Positions 1-9,988 of a stretch of DNA of 32,803 nucleotides are shown in pieces. Origin of the DNA: JBEKEX01 sp050013615. GTDB lineage: Bacteria > Chloroflexota > Anaerolineae > Anaerolineales > Anaerolineaceae. The stretch covers positions 1 to 32,803 of the forward strand of contig JBEKEX010000005.1 in the NCBI GenBank assembly GCA_050013615.1, given 5' to 3'. A model generated the notes under the pieces. It had not been told where the DNA came from and ran no database searches. It was given only the letters and a program-made list of their open reading frames with translations. Within the stretch, counting starts at the first letter, position 1; every line of letters begins with the position of its first letter. A program made the position numbers and the translations under genes.

Positions 1-111
1 CGGGTTCGAACGAAGGATGGAAAGACCTTCGAGCTTTTTTACAATGAAACCGATGATGAATGGAACGTCGAGCTTGTTGATGGTGTATCAGGTCACGTAA
101 CCGAACGATAA
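1..111 (+). CDS. C-terminal end of an unidentified protein (partial)
   Basis: An open frame runs from the first base and ends at TAA 109-111, giving 36 residues that begin RVRTKDGKTF and end GHVTER. It is acidic and polar with no recognisable motif. I do not recognise the family. The stop lies about 12 bases before the ribosome-binding site of the aminotransferase and no terminator separates them, so the two are probably co-transcribed. The frame could be fortuitous because only 111 bases are visible. Confidence 0.5.
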   Translation, partial: RVRTKDGKTFELFYNETDDEWNVELVDGVSGHVTER

Positions 112-130
112 CTACCTCTCATAAGGAGCA

Positions 131-1291
131 ATGATGCGCCAACAGTACATTTCCAATCGTATTGCCACCCTCAAACCTTCGGGCATTCGCAAGTTCTTCG
201 ATATCGCCGCCACCATGAAAGAAGTCATCTCGCTGGGCATCGGCGAGCCGGACTTCACCACGCCCGACCCCATCCTGCAGGCGGGCATCCGTTCGCTGCA
301 GCGCGGCGAAACGCACTACACCTCCAATCCTGGCATAACGGAAGTGCGCCAGGCGCTCTCGAAGCATCTGGAAGAATTGTACGGCGTGCATTATGATCCC
401 TCCGAGATCATCCTCACTGTGGGCGGCTCCGAGGCGCTGAACCTGGCCGCCATTGCCTTGCTGGACCCCGGCGACGAGCTGATCATCCCCACCCCCTGTT
501 TCGTCACTTACCAGGCAGCCGCCATCATGGCGGGCGGCGTGGCCGTGGAAGTGCCCTGCCGCATGGAGAACAATTTCGACATTGATCCCAAAGAGATCGC
601 TGCAGCCATCACGCCGCGCACGAAGGCCATCCTGTTGGGCTTCCCCAATAATCCCACCGGCGCGGTCGCCAGCCGCGAGAACCTGATGGAAGTGGCCAAA
701 TTGGCCGAGCAGCACGACCTGATCGTGCTCTCGGACGAGATCTACGACCGCCTGGTCTACGGCGTCAAGCATGTGTGCTTTTCCTCGCTGCCCGGCATGC
801 GCGAACGCACGATCTTGCTGGGCGGATTTTCGAAAGATTATGCCATGACCGGCTGGCGCATCGGTTACGCCGCCGCGCCAAAGTCTTTGATCGAAGGGCT
901 GCTGCGCGTGCACCAATACATGGTCATGTCCGCGCCCACCATGTCGCAAATGGCGGCGCTGGAAGCGTTGCAGCACGGCGAGTCAAACGTGCAGGAAATG
1001 GTCGCCGAATATGACCGCCGCCGGTTGATCGTGGATGGGCTGAACCACATCGGGCTGCCTACCTTCGAGCCGCGCGGCGCTTTCTACGCCTTCCCCAAGA
1101 TCTCGGTCACCGGCCTGGACGACGAGACGTTTGCCACGCGCCTGCTGCAAGAGGAGCACGTGGCCGTGGTGCCGGGAAACGCTTTCGGCAAGGGCGGCGA
1201 AGGCTTCGTGCGCTGCTCCTACGCCACCGCTTACGAAAAGATCGAAGAAGCCCTCACCCGCATCGAGCGCTTCTGTAGGAAACTGGATTAA
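131..1291 (+). CDS. Class I/II PLP-dependent aminotransferase (aspartate aminotransferase family)
   Basis: The 386-residue product is the usual length for fold-type I aminotransferases (AspB/PatA-like). Family signatures seen are SLGIGEPDFTTP near residue 35, FPNNPTGAV near 170, SDEIYDRLVY near 201, and the lysine motif GGFSKDYAMTGWRIGY near 230, whose Lys should carry PLP. RGAFYAFP and FVRCSYA near the C-terminus bind the substrate carboxylate in this family. The enzyme transfers an amino group between an amino acid and a 2-oxoacid in the cytosol; the substrate cannot be read from sequence. AAGGAG at 123-128 is only 2 bases from the first ATG and 5 from a second ATG at 134, so 134 may be the true start. 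A terminator hairpin follows. Confidence 0.93.
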   Translation: MMRQQYISNRIATLKPSGIRKFFDIAATMKEVISLGIGEPDFTTPDPILQAGIRSLQRGETHYTSNPGITEVRQALSKHLEELYGVHYDPSEIILTVGGSEALNLAAIALLDPGDELIIPTPCFVTYQAAAIMAGGVAVEVPCRMENNFDIDPKEIAAAITPRTKAILLGFPNNPTGAVASRENLMEVAKLAEQHDLIVLSDEIYDRLVYGVKHVCFSSLPGMRERTILLGGFSKDYAMTGWRIGYAAAPKSLIEGLLRVHQYMVMSAPTMSQMAALEALQHGESNVQEMVAEYDRRRLIVDGLNHIGLPTFEPRGAFYAFPKISVTGLDDETFATRLLQEEHVAVVPGNAFGKGGEGFVRCSYATAYEKIEEALTRIERFCRKLD

Positions 1292-1324
1292 AAATAGTTG
1301 AGGTAATAAAGGAATAACCACATT

Positions 1325-1363
1325 GCGTGGATAGCATTTTATATTGTGCAATCCACGCTTTTT
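1325..1363 (+). terminator. Rho-independent terminator after the aminotransferase
   Basis: GCGTGGAT (1325-1332) pairs with ATCCACGC (1351-1358). A further GCA/TGC pairing extends the stem inward across one A-A mismatch, and five T follow directly (1359-1363). It lies between the aminotransferase stop and the convergent minus-strand gene that ends at 1386. Confidence 0.75.
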
Positions 1364-1385
1364 AAATTCAATGTATTGCTTAAAC

Positions 1386-2345
1386 TTAAGGCTTCCAGTC
1401 AGGAAAGAACCCTTTTCCGATGATCGTTTCTTCTCCTGTTTCGATGTTCTGTTTTATCAAATTGCCATTTTCATTAGAGTAGACGAGCCATTTCGAGTCG
1501 GGGGACCAAGAAAGAGTATATCCAGCAGTGCCTCGGCAAGTTGGCTTAAATGAAACACGTCCCATTATGCATATATTTCCGTAATTGTCAATGTAAGCTA
1601 TTTCTAGACTATCTCTTGAAAAAACTGCTGATCTGACATCCTTAATCTCGTTCACGAAATTCATGTTGGGATCATATATTCGAAAATTTACTACATTATT
1701 CGATGAAATTCCTAACGCCAGCCAATGAGCCTCAGTATATGAAAAACCACCTAAATCTTCATCTTCTTGAGGAGTATAAAGGATTTTCGTTATCTGGCAT
1801 CGATCCATATCGTATATTACCAGACGCGTTTTGTCATCTAAATACCCTGCCTGTATGGCCATAATCTCATTTTCTGATATGACCAGGATATATCCTTCTG
1901 CAATAATAGATTTATCCGGATCACAATAAGAAATTCTGCCATCAGCATGCACTACCACCGGGTAACCATAATAGACTGTATCTCCTGTTGCATATATCCC
2001 ACCGATGGAAGTGCCATCCAGACCCCATGTGAAAATTTGACTTGGGGTTTGAGCATAATATTTAACGGGAGACTTATCAAAGAACAGAGATTGGGCTATT
2101 TGGTAAGAACGAGTTTCTAATCCACTTCCGTCCGGATGTATAAACCCGATCAATTGATCTGAATATTTATTCGGGTCAGATAATGTAAGAGGATGGAAAA
2201 TGATCTCACCAGATGGAATACCTGAACCCGCAGGCAGGAATTTGGCTTTCGGGACGATCGCAAAATACACCATATCCACTACGGCACACAAGACTACAAG
2301 CGAGAAACATCCTATCTGAAATGGGCGTGTGATTTTTATGCGCAT
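1386..2345 (-). CDS. Membrane-anchored, TolB/WD40-like beta-propeller protein, function unknown
   Basis: The 319-residue product starts MRIKITRPFQIG. One hydrophobic segment at about residues 10-30 anchors it, and the rest should lie outside the membrane. The chain carries repeated short strands and a segment SWSPDSKWLVYSNENG near the C-terminus, typical of TolB/WD40-like blades (SPDGxxLxY pattern). The start was chosen because AGAGGGG sits 6 bases before the ATG at 2345; the frame stays open upstream to 2489 without such a site. The gene is visibly more AT-rich than its neighbours and uses AT-ending codons, which suggests a different origin or weak selection. No partner gene is adjacent. The propeller assignment is motif-level only. 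Confidence 0.7.
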   Translation of the reverse strand: MRIKITRPFQIGCFSLVVLCAVVDMVYFAIVPKAKFLPAGSGIPSGEIIFHPLTLSDPNKYSDQLIGFIHPDGSGLETRSYQIAQSLFFDKSPVKYYAQTPSQIFTWGLDGTSIGGIYATGDTVYYGYPVVVHADGRISYCDPDKSIIAEGYILVISENEIMAIQAGYLDDKTRLVIYDMDRCQITKILYTPQEDEDLGGFSYTEAHWLALGISSNNVVNFRIYDPNMNFVNEIKDVRSAVFSRDSLEIAYIDNYGNICIMGRVSFKPTCRGTAGYTLSWSPDSKWLVYSNENGNLIKQNIETGEETIIGKGFFPDWKP

Positions 2346-2670
2346 CGGAAACCCCTCTTTATTTTTTCCTATAATAGTATAGCCCCGTTTTCTCGCATCA
2401 TAACTTCCTAGCGCCCTTGACTTCTCCCTGTACAATATCGCACTCCACAAAGCCCCAAAGTTTGGTAGAATCAACGCTGCAGGGGGCACATCAACACATT
2501 TGGCTGTGCCCCATATTCACTCGCCATCCTGAGATTTTGACACATTCTCGATAAGCTGCTTCAAGACAACCGGCTCTCAGGGGACGATGGATAGTACATC
2601 AAACGAACCGCTTAACGGTAACGGAATTTACTGATAACGGATCGATCGGATTTCACAGGAGGATTTCTCC
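2346..2670. other. 325-base intergenic region between divergent genes, clpC promoter region
   Basis: No gene is seen here. A TTGACA at 2537-2542 has only a poor -10 partner (TTCAAG, 2560-2565). Three direct TAACGG copies lie at 2613, 2619 and 2635, just before the clpC ribosome-binding site. No CIRCE-like inverted repeat and no CtsR-type GGTCAAA heptad is visible, although those are the usual clpC control sites in Gram-positive bacteria. The first ~60 bases form the leader of the minus-strand gene. Confidence 0.5.
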
Positions 2671-5178
<2,508 letters not shown>

Positions 5179-5196
5179 GTTGTTTGAACTTTAAGC

Positions 5197-5231
5197 CAAA
5201 GGCCACAGAAATGAACGCTCTGTGGCCTTTG
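5197..5231. terminator. Terminator hairpin between clpC and the convergent HNH gene
   Basis: CAAAGGCCACAGA (5197-5209) and TCTGTGGCCTTTG (5219-5231) form a perfect 13-bp stem with a 9-base loop, followed by T-rich sequence. It lies 18 bases after the clpC stop and 11 bases beyond the end of the minus-strand gene, so it may serve both directions. Confidence 0.85.
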
Positions 5232-5242
5232 TTATTACTTCC

Positions 5243-5869
5243 CTAGGAAGATGGTGGGGCTGCTTGGGGTTTGGAATTGGCTTCGGCGTTGGCTTTCTCG
5301 ATCTCGCCGCGGGCATACTCCACAAAATCATCGCGCAGCAGGTCCTGTGGCCCCCAAATGGGGTGGGTGATGGCGTGGATGCCGAAGAAGGGCGCCCGGT
5401 GGTGCACGTCACACAGCACCCACAAGTTGTCTTCATTGTGATCCACCCAATTGCAAATATCCTCTGCAGTGAACGGCTTTTGGTAGGCCGGGTCATTGGG
5501 ATGGCGCGCCTGCAGATTGGGCAGCAGGGTGGCGTTGAATTTGTCCACGTCCACGGCGTTCGCCAGCGCCCACTCGATCACGTGGTGGTGCGTCTCCATT
5601 TGCTTGGCGCCAAAGGGGTTTTTGGCCGGGTCCTTCAGCGTCGAGTTCCGTACCCCGCACACCATGCAGGGCAGGTCTTGGTCGATGGCCAGCTTTTTAT
5701 GGGCAGCCTTGTACTCCGGGGTTTCCAGCCGCTTGTCGTGGGCGGGGTAAAAATCGATTTCCTGGAGTTGGCGGCGCATCTCGTGAATTTCCGTTAGCTT
5801 TTGCTGAAGCGCCAATTGGTCCTGCAGCCGGCTCACCATCCCCAAATCTTCATTTCCGTTGGTTGGCAT
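5243..5869 (-). CDS. HNH-type zinc-binding (endonuclease-like) protein
   Basis: The product has 208 residues. A charged, probably helical N-terminal stretch (about 10-45) is followed by a CxxC pair (C68, C71), a His-rich ETHHHVIEW (H94-96), and EDNLWVLCDVHH with N148, C153, H156 and H157. This is the spacing of an HNH (His-Asn-His) fold closed by a structural zinc site. Known members are nucleases, but domesticated versions exist and the DNA target cannot be inferred. The start at 5869 has AGGAGG four bases upstream (5874-5879); the frame continues to an ATG at 5935 that has no such site. A promoter candidate lies at 5993-6020. No restriction methylase is next to it. Confidence 0.72.
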   Translation of the reverse strand: MPTNGNEDLGMVSRLQDQLALQQKLTEIHEMRRQLQEIDFYPAHDKRLETPEYKAAHKKLAIDQDLPCMVCGVRNSTLKDPAKNPFGAKQMETHHHVIEWALANAVDVDKFNATLLPNLQARHPNDPAYQKPFTAEDICNWVDHNEDNLWVLCDVHHRAPFFGIHAITHPIWGPQDLLRDDFVEYARGEIEKANAEANSKPQAAPPSS

Positions 5870-5992
5870 AGTTCCTCCTTTTGAGAACCGAAAAACGAAA
5901 TCAAGCCCCTTCTTCGATTTGACCGGTTTTTTCATCTGTGTGGATCTTCTGTATCAGTCCCCCGGTGCCCAACGATGCAGCTTTCACTTATG

Positions 5993-6020
5993 ATTATAGA
6001 TACTCAACTCTATAAGTCAA
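5993..6020 (-). promoter_or_regulatory. Promoter candidate for the HNH gene
   Basis: Read on the minus strand: TTGACT (-35; 6020-6015), a 16-base spacer, then TATAAT (-10; 5998-5993). This predicts a leader of roughly 115 bases before the start at 5869. The spacer and its flank contain an imperfect TATAGA...TCTATA inverted repeat that could be an operator. Confidence 0.6.
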
Positions 6021-6082
6021 TATATATATTTCTATAATTGCTTTCATTTTCGACTTTCCCCCCAATTTCTGCCGAAAGCCTA

Positions 6083-6111
6083 TTGACAAGGCACTAGGTG
6101 CCTGCTACAAT
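6083..6111 (+). promoter_or_regulatory. Strong sigma-70-type promoter of the sugar operon
   Basis: A consensus TTGACA (6083-6088), an exact 17-base spacer and TACAAT (6106-6111). Transcription should start near 6117-6119, inside the first operator. The leader to the lacI ATG is about 30 bases and has no clear Shine-Dalgarno sequence. Confidence 0.85.
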
Positions 6112-6138
6112 GTAACCGGTTACAGAAACCGGTTACAT
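6111..6138 (+). promoter_or_regulatory. Two tandem LacI-family operators
   Basis: TGTAACCGGTTACA (6111-6124) is a perfect 14-bp palindrome. A second site with the same AACCGGTT core (6127-6134) and one matching flank follows, the two centres being 13 bp apart. A central CG in an AA..TT palindrome is the classic LacI/GalR operator form. The sites overlap the -10 box and the predicted start point, so a bound regulator should block initiation of its own gene and the whole operon. Confidence 0.85.
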
Positions 6139-6147
6139 AAAACTCCT

Positions 6148-7170
6148 ATGACTCGAAAAAGATCCTCCTCCACAATTCGTGATGTCGCCCGCATGGCTGG
6201 GGTCTCGGTAGCGACCGTCAGCCGGTATATCAACCAGACAGCCACAATAGCCGATGGAACCGGCCGGCGAGTCCAGGAAGCCATGGACACGTTGAGCTTC
6301 AGCCCCCATCCCATCGCCCGCAACCTGGCGACGCAACGCACCAACACCATTGGCCTCCTCCTTCTGGATATCGGCGGCCAGTTCTATACGCCGCTGCTGC
6401 GCGGCATCGAAGCCGTTTCCAGCGAGGCCGGCTACGACCTGCTGATCCACTCCACCCGAACGTCACAAGTGGGAATTACCCCGCGGCGCGCCTTGAATGA
6501 GCACAACACCGATGGGTTGCTCAGCTTCACCGATGCCTTGGACACCACAGAGCTGACCCGTCTCAACCAAATTGGGTTTCCGGTCGTTCTAATGCATCAA
6601 TCCCCTCCGAACCATCTGAATATTCCGGTCGTTTCCATCGAGAACCGTTCCGGCGCGCAGCAGGCTGTCGAGCATTTGATCGAAGTCCACTCGCGAAAAC
6701 GGATCGTCTATTTGCGAGGCCCAGTGGGCAACGAGGACTCGGAAGAACGTGAGAAAGGCTACCGGCTGGCATTAAAAAAACACAATTTACCCCTTGACCC
6801 TTCTTTGGTGGTCAGTGGTGAATTCGAAGCCGCATCCGCCTATGCAACTGTCAAACAACTGATTAATCAAAACTTACCCTTTGACGCCATCTTTACCGGA
6901 GATGATGACAGTGCCATCGGTGTGATCCAGGCTTTGAAGGAAGCCAATCTTAGAATTCCCGAGGATGTCGCCATTGCCGGTTTCGATGACTCCTTGTTTG
7001 CCCGCATCCTCACGCCGCCGTTGACCACGGTGTGCGCTCCCATCGAACAAGTGGGACGCGAGGCGGCGCGTCAATTGGTTCATTTGATTCGGGGGGAACA
7101 AGCGGATATGCACACAGTCTTACCCACCGAAATGATCATCCGGCAATCCTGCGGATGTAATTCGAAATAA
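6148..7170 (+). CDS. LacI-family transcriptional regulator
   Basis: The 340 residues are the standard family length. The N-terminal HTH and hinge (STIRDVARMAGVSVATVSRYIN, about residues 6-27) are canonical. The rest is a periplasmic-binding-like effector domain, including DGLLSF, the late motif DVAIAGFDDS and the C-terminal REAARQLVHLI segment. The tail ends CGCN, a common ending in this family. It is the first gene of the operon and follows its own probable operators, so autorepression relieved by a pathway sugar is the simplest model. The start ATG has no clear ribosome-binding site. An AAGGAGGTG stretch just after its stop has no start codon at useful distance and looks non-functional. Confidence 0.93.
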   Translation: MTRKRSSSTIRDVARMAGVSVATVSRYINQTATIADGTGRRVQEAMDTLSFSPHPIARNLATQRTNTIGLLLLDIGGQFYTPLLRGIEAVSSEAGYDLLIHSTRTSQVGITPRRALNEHNTDGLLSFTDALDTTELTRLNQIGFPVVLMHQSPPNHLNIPVVSIENRSGAQQAVEHLIEVHSRKRIVYLRGPVGNEDSEEREKGYRLALKKHNLPLDPSLVVSGEFEAASAYATVKQLINQNLPFDAIFTGDDDSAIGVIQALKEANLRIPEDVAIAGFDDSLFARILTPPLTTVCAPIEQVGREAARQLVHLIRGEQADMHTVLPTEMIIRQSCGCNSK

Positions 7171-7236
7171 AAGGAGGTGCAATTTTCATCTTTGTAGTCG
7201 TTTCATGACCAGCTATATCATTCTTTGGAGGAAGAG

Positions 7237-8907
7237 ATGAAGAACAGAATTGCTTGGTTGACCGTTTGTCTTTTGATCATTGGAAGCATGTTGCTATCTG
7301 CTTGCGGCTCACAGGCCTCGTCCAACAGCGAGCAATACCTGACCATCAACTTCGAGCAGGTATCCACCTGGGTGAGAAATTTCAACCCGTTTTCAGCCAA
7401 CGCGCTTGGCTCTACTGCCACTGCCATCTATGAACCCATGATGATCTACAACAAAGCCACCGGCAAGTTGGTACCCTGGCTGGCAACAGACTACACCTGG
7501 AGCACCGACAACACCCTGTTGACATTTAAGATCCGCCAGAACGTTAAATGGTCTGACGGGCAGCCTTTCACCGCACAGGACGTACTCTATACTTTTAATT
7601 TAATTAAAAGTAATAGCGCTCTGACGGGTACGGCCAGTAGCATTATGCAGGAGTACATCGACAGTATCACTGCCCCCGATGATTTCACCATCGAATTCAA
7701 ATTCAACACCGTGTACACGCCGGCGCTTTACGATATTGCCGATCAAGTCATCGTGCCCCAACACATTTGGAAAGATGTGTCGGATCCTCTGACCTGGACC
7801 AACGACAACCCGGTCGCCACAGGCCCATTCACGCAGGTGACCAAGTTCGATAGCCAGATCTACATTCTGGAGAAGAATCCTTACTATTGGCAGACCGGCA
7901 AACCCACCTTCAAAGGCATCCGCTATCCGGCCTTTGCAGATAACGATGCGGCTAACCTGGCCCTGGCGAATGGCGATTTGGATTGGGCGGGTAACTTCGT
8001 CCCGGATATCGAAAAGACCTACGTCGCCAAGGATCCAACCAATTTCCACTATTACTTCGTCGGTGGTGACGGCGTATCCCTGATGATCAACACCACTCTC
8101 AAGCCCTTCGACAACCCGGACGTTCGCAAGGCCATCAGCCTGGGCATCGATCGCGCCATGATCGTCCAAACTGCCGAATATAACTACATCCCTGCTGCGG
8201 ATGCCACGGGCCTGGGCGCAACCTACACTGCCTGGAAAGACCCGGCCGTGGTCGCCTCCGGTACCTGGGTCAAATACGATGTTACCAAGGCCAACCAAAT
8301 GCTCGATGCAGCCGGTTTGAAACGCGGTTCAGATGGTATCCGCCTGGATCAGGACGGCAAGCCGATGAAATATCAGTTGATCGTCCCATCCGGTTGGACC
8401 GACTGGATCTCGGCCGCCCAGATCATTTGCCAAAACATGAGCGACCTGGGTATCACATTGGAGTTGCAGACCCCTGAAGAGACCACCTGGACGGATACCG
8501 TCACCAAGGGCCAATTCCAGTGGTCGATTGTCTATGGAACGGGTGGCCCTTCTCCGTACAACTACTACCGTGGTGAGATGAGCAAACTGACCGTCGAACC
8601 GGTTGGCCAAAACTCCACCGAGAACTGGGGCAGGTACGACAGTCCGGTTGTGGATCAGCTCTTAGCGCAATTTGCACAAACCTCCGACATCGATCAGCAA
8701 AAACAGATCATGAGCAAGATCGAAGCTGCGTTTGTCAATGAGGCGCCTGAACTGCCGCTCTTCCCGGGGCCCGATTGGTACGAGTACAACACTTCCCGTT
8801 TCACCGGGTTCCCGAGTGCGGATAACCCGTATGCCCCCGGCATACCTTACGCTTATGCACCTTACAATGCCACGCTGATCATTCTAACCACCATAACGCC
8901 AAAGTAA
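7237..8907 (+). CDS. Family-5 (DppA/OppA-type) extracellular solute-binding lipoprotein
   Basis: This 556-residue extracellular receptor belongs to an ABC importer. The N-terminus MKNRIAW plus a hydrophobic stretch ends in the lipobox LSAC, with lipidation expected at C23. Family-5 signatures follow: LATDYTWSTDN, ITFKIR-like LLTFKIRQNVKWSDGQPFTAQDVLYTF (about 90-115), and later KAISLGIDRAMI. The start at ATG 7237 was chosen because GGAGGAAG sits just before it; a TTG at 7225 is part of that site. Family-5 proteins bind peptides, but several bind oligosaccharides, including chitin disaccharides in Vibrio and cello-oligosaccharides in Thermotoga. The sugar enzymes downstream favour an oligosaccharide here. 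A strong hairpin follows. Confidence 0.93.
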   Translation: MKNRIAWLTVCLLIIGSMLLSACGSQASSNSEQYLTINFEQVSTWVRNFNPFSANALGSTATAIYEPMMIYNKATGKLVPWLATDYTWSTDNTLLTFKIRQNVKWSDGQPFTAQDVLYTFNLIKSNSALTGTASSIMQEYIDSITAPDDFTIEFKFNTVYTPALYDIADQVIVPQHIWKDVSDPLTWTNDNPVATGPFTQVTKFDSQIYILEKNPYYWQTGKPTFKGIRYPAFADNDAANLALANGDLDWAGNFVPDIEKTYVAKDPTNFHYYFVGGDGVSLMINTTLKPFDNPDVRKAISLGIDRAMIVQTAEYNYIPAADATGLGATYTAWKDPAVVASGTWVKYDVTKANQMLDAAGLKRGSDGIRLDQDGKPMKYQLIVPSGWTDWISAAQIICQNMSDLGITLELQTPEETTWTDTVTKGQFQWSIVYGTGGPSPYNYYRGEMSKLTVEPVGQNSTENWGRYDSPVVDQLLAQFAQTSDIDQQKQIMSKIEAAFVNEAPELPLFPGPDWYEYNTSRFTGFPSADNPYAPGIPYAYAPYNATLIILTTITPK

Positions 8908-8920
8908 TCACATTACCAAA

Positions 8921-8956
8921 ACCAGGGTTGTCTTGCAGTATCAAGACAACCCTGGT
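8921..8956 (+). other. Perfect 15-bp intercistronic hairpin after the binding-protein gene
   Basis: ACCAGGGTTGTCTTG (8921-8935), loop CAGTAT, then its exact complement (8942-8956). No T-run follows, so it is not a standard terminator. The position between a receptor gene and its permeases fits an RNA stabiliser or partial terminator that keeps receptor mRNA more abundant than permease mRNA, as seen in other importer operons. Confidence 0.8.
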
Positions 8957-8992
8957 GACTCAAAACATTCCATCTCCGATGGAGATCTTATT

Positions 8993-9970
8993 ATGAAATA
9001 TTTACTGAGGCAGATCGGCTTGTATCTGCTGGCAGCTTGGGCCTCGCTGACGCTCAATTTCATTTTACCGCGCATGATGCCCGGCGACCCGGTTACCGCA
9101 TTGATCGCCCGCATGCATGGCCGTCTCAAGCCCGACGAGATCAATGCCATCAAACAAGCCTACGGATTCACATCCGGGCCTTTGCTCGACCAATACTTCC
9201 AATATGTCTCTCATGCCCTGCGCGGCGACTTTGGCATTTCCATCTCTGCCTATCCGGCGAAGGTCTCCACCATCATCGCCACAGGGTTCGGCTGGACACT
9301 AATTCTCGGCTTGGTGACGTTGGTGATCAGCTTTGTCCTCGGTACTGCCCTGGGAGTTGTCATTGCCTGGAAGCGAAGCGGTTTCCTGGATTCGACCTTG
9401 CCGGGATTGACCGGCTTTGTCGGGTCATTCCCTTACTTTTGGCTGGCGATGGTCTCTTTGTATTTCCTGGGATTTAAATTTGGCTGGTTCCCAATGTCGC
9501 ATGCTTATTCGGATTATTTATCGCCGGGCTTCAACTGGGAATATATCAGCAGCGTTTTACAGCACATGGTCCTGCCCGCCGGAACGATCATCCTGGTCTC
9601 GGTCGGCGGTTGGATGATGGGGATGCGCTGTACCATGATTGCTGTTCTGGACGAGGATTACATCACCATGGCCGAGGCCAAAGGCCTCTCTCAACGCAGG
9701 GTCATGTTTCAATACGCAATGCGTAATGCCATCCTACCGAATATCACCCAATTTGGAATGTCCATTGGTTTTATCCTGGCGGGCCAATTACTGACCGAAA
9801 TGGTCTTCTCCTATCCGGGCTTGGGATTTTACCTCGTCCGATCGGTCACGACCCTCGATTACCCTCTCATGCAAGCCCTCTTTTTGATGATCACCCTGGC
9901 TGTTTTGGGGGCGAACTTCCTGGTGGATATCCTTTACGTTCAGCTCGACCCCCGCGTGCGGGTGAGCTGA
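8993..9970 (+). CDS. ABC importer permease, DppB type
   Basis: The product is a 325-residue inner-membrane permease. About six hydrophobic segments are seen, and the N-terminus MKYLLRQIGLYLLAAWASLTLNFILPRMMPGDP is the characteristic DppB/OppB opening (first helix followed by PGDP). The cytoplasmic EAA loop DEDYITMAEAKGLSQRRVMFQYAMRNAILP (about 219-248) contacts the ATPases. The start at 8993 has GGAG at 8981. It lies 85 bases after the receptor gene, beyond the hairpin, and 18 bases before the partner permease. It should pair with the next gene to form the transmembrane pore. Confidence 0.94.
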   Translation: MKYLLRQIGLYLLAAWASLTLNFILPRMMPGDPVTALIARMHGRLKPDEINAIKQAYGFTSGPLLDQYFQYVSHALRGDFGISISAYPAKVSTIIATGFGWTLILGLVTLVISFVLGTALGVVIAWKRSGFLDSTLPGLTGFVGSFPYFWLAMVSLYFLGFKFGWFPMSHAYSDYLSPGFNWEYISSVLQHMVLPAGTIILVSVGGWMMGMRCTMIAVLDEDYITMAEAKGLSQRRVMFQYAMRNAILPNITQFGMSIGFILAGQLLTEMVFSYPGLGFYLVRSVTTLDYPLMQALFLMITLAVLGANFLVDILYVQLDPRVRVS

Positions 9971-9988
9971 ACTGGAAATGGCATTGTC

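Noticed and set aside
119..976. Long antisense frame (285 codons) opposite the aminotransferase
   Set aside because: Low-complexity His/Gly/Arg-rich translation mirrors the codon bias of the real gene; no ribosome site or family signature.
2417..2436. TTGACT...TACAAT as a promoter upstream of clpC
   Set aside because: The spacer is only 8 bases.
7171..7179. AAGGAGGTG after the lacI stop as the ribosome site of a small gene
   Set aside because: No start codon lies at a workable distance before the receptor gene.
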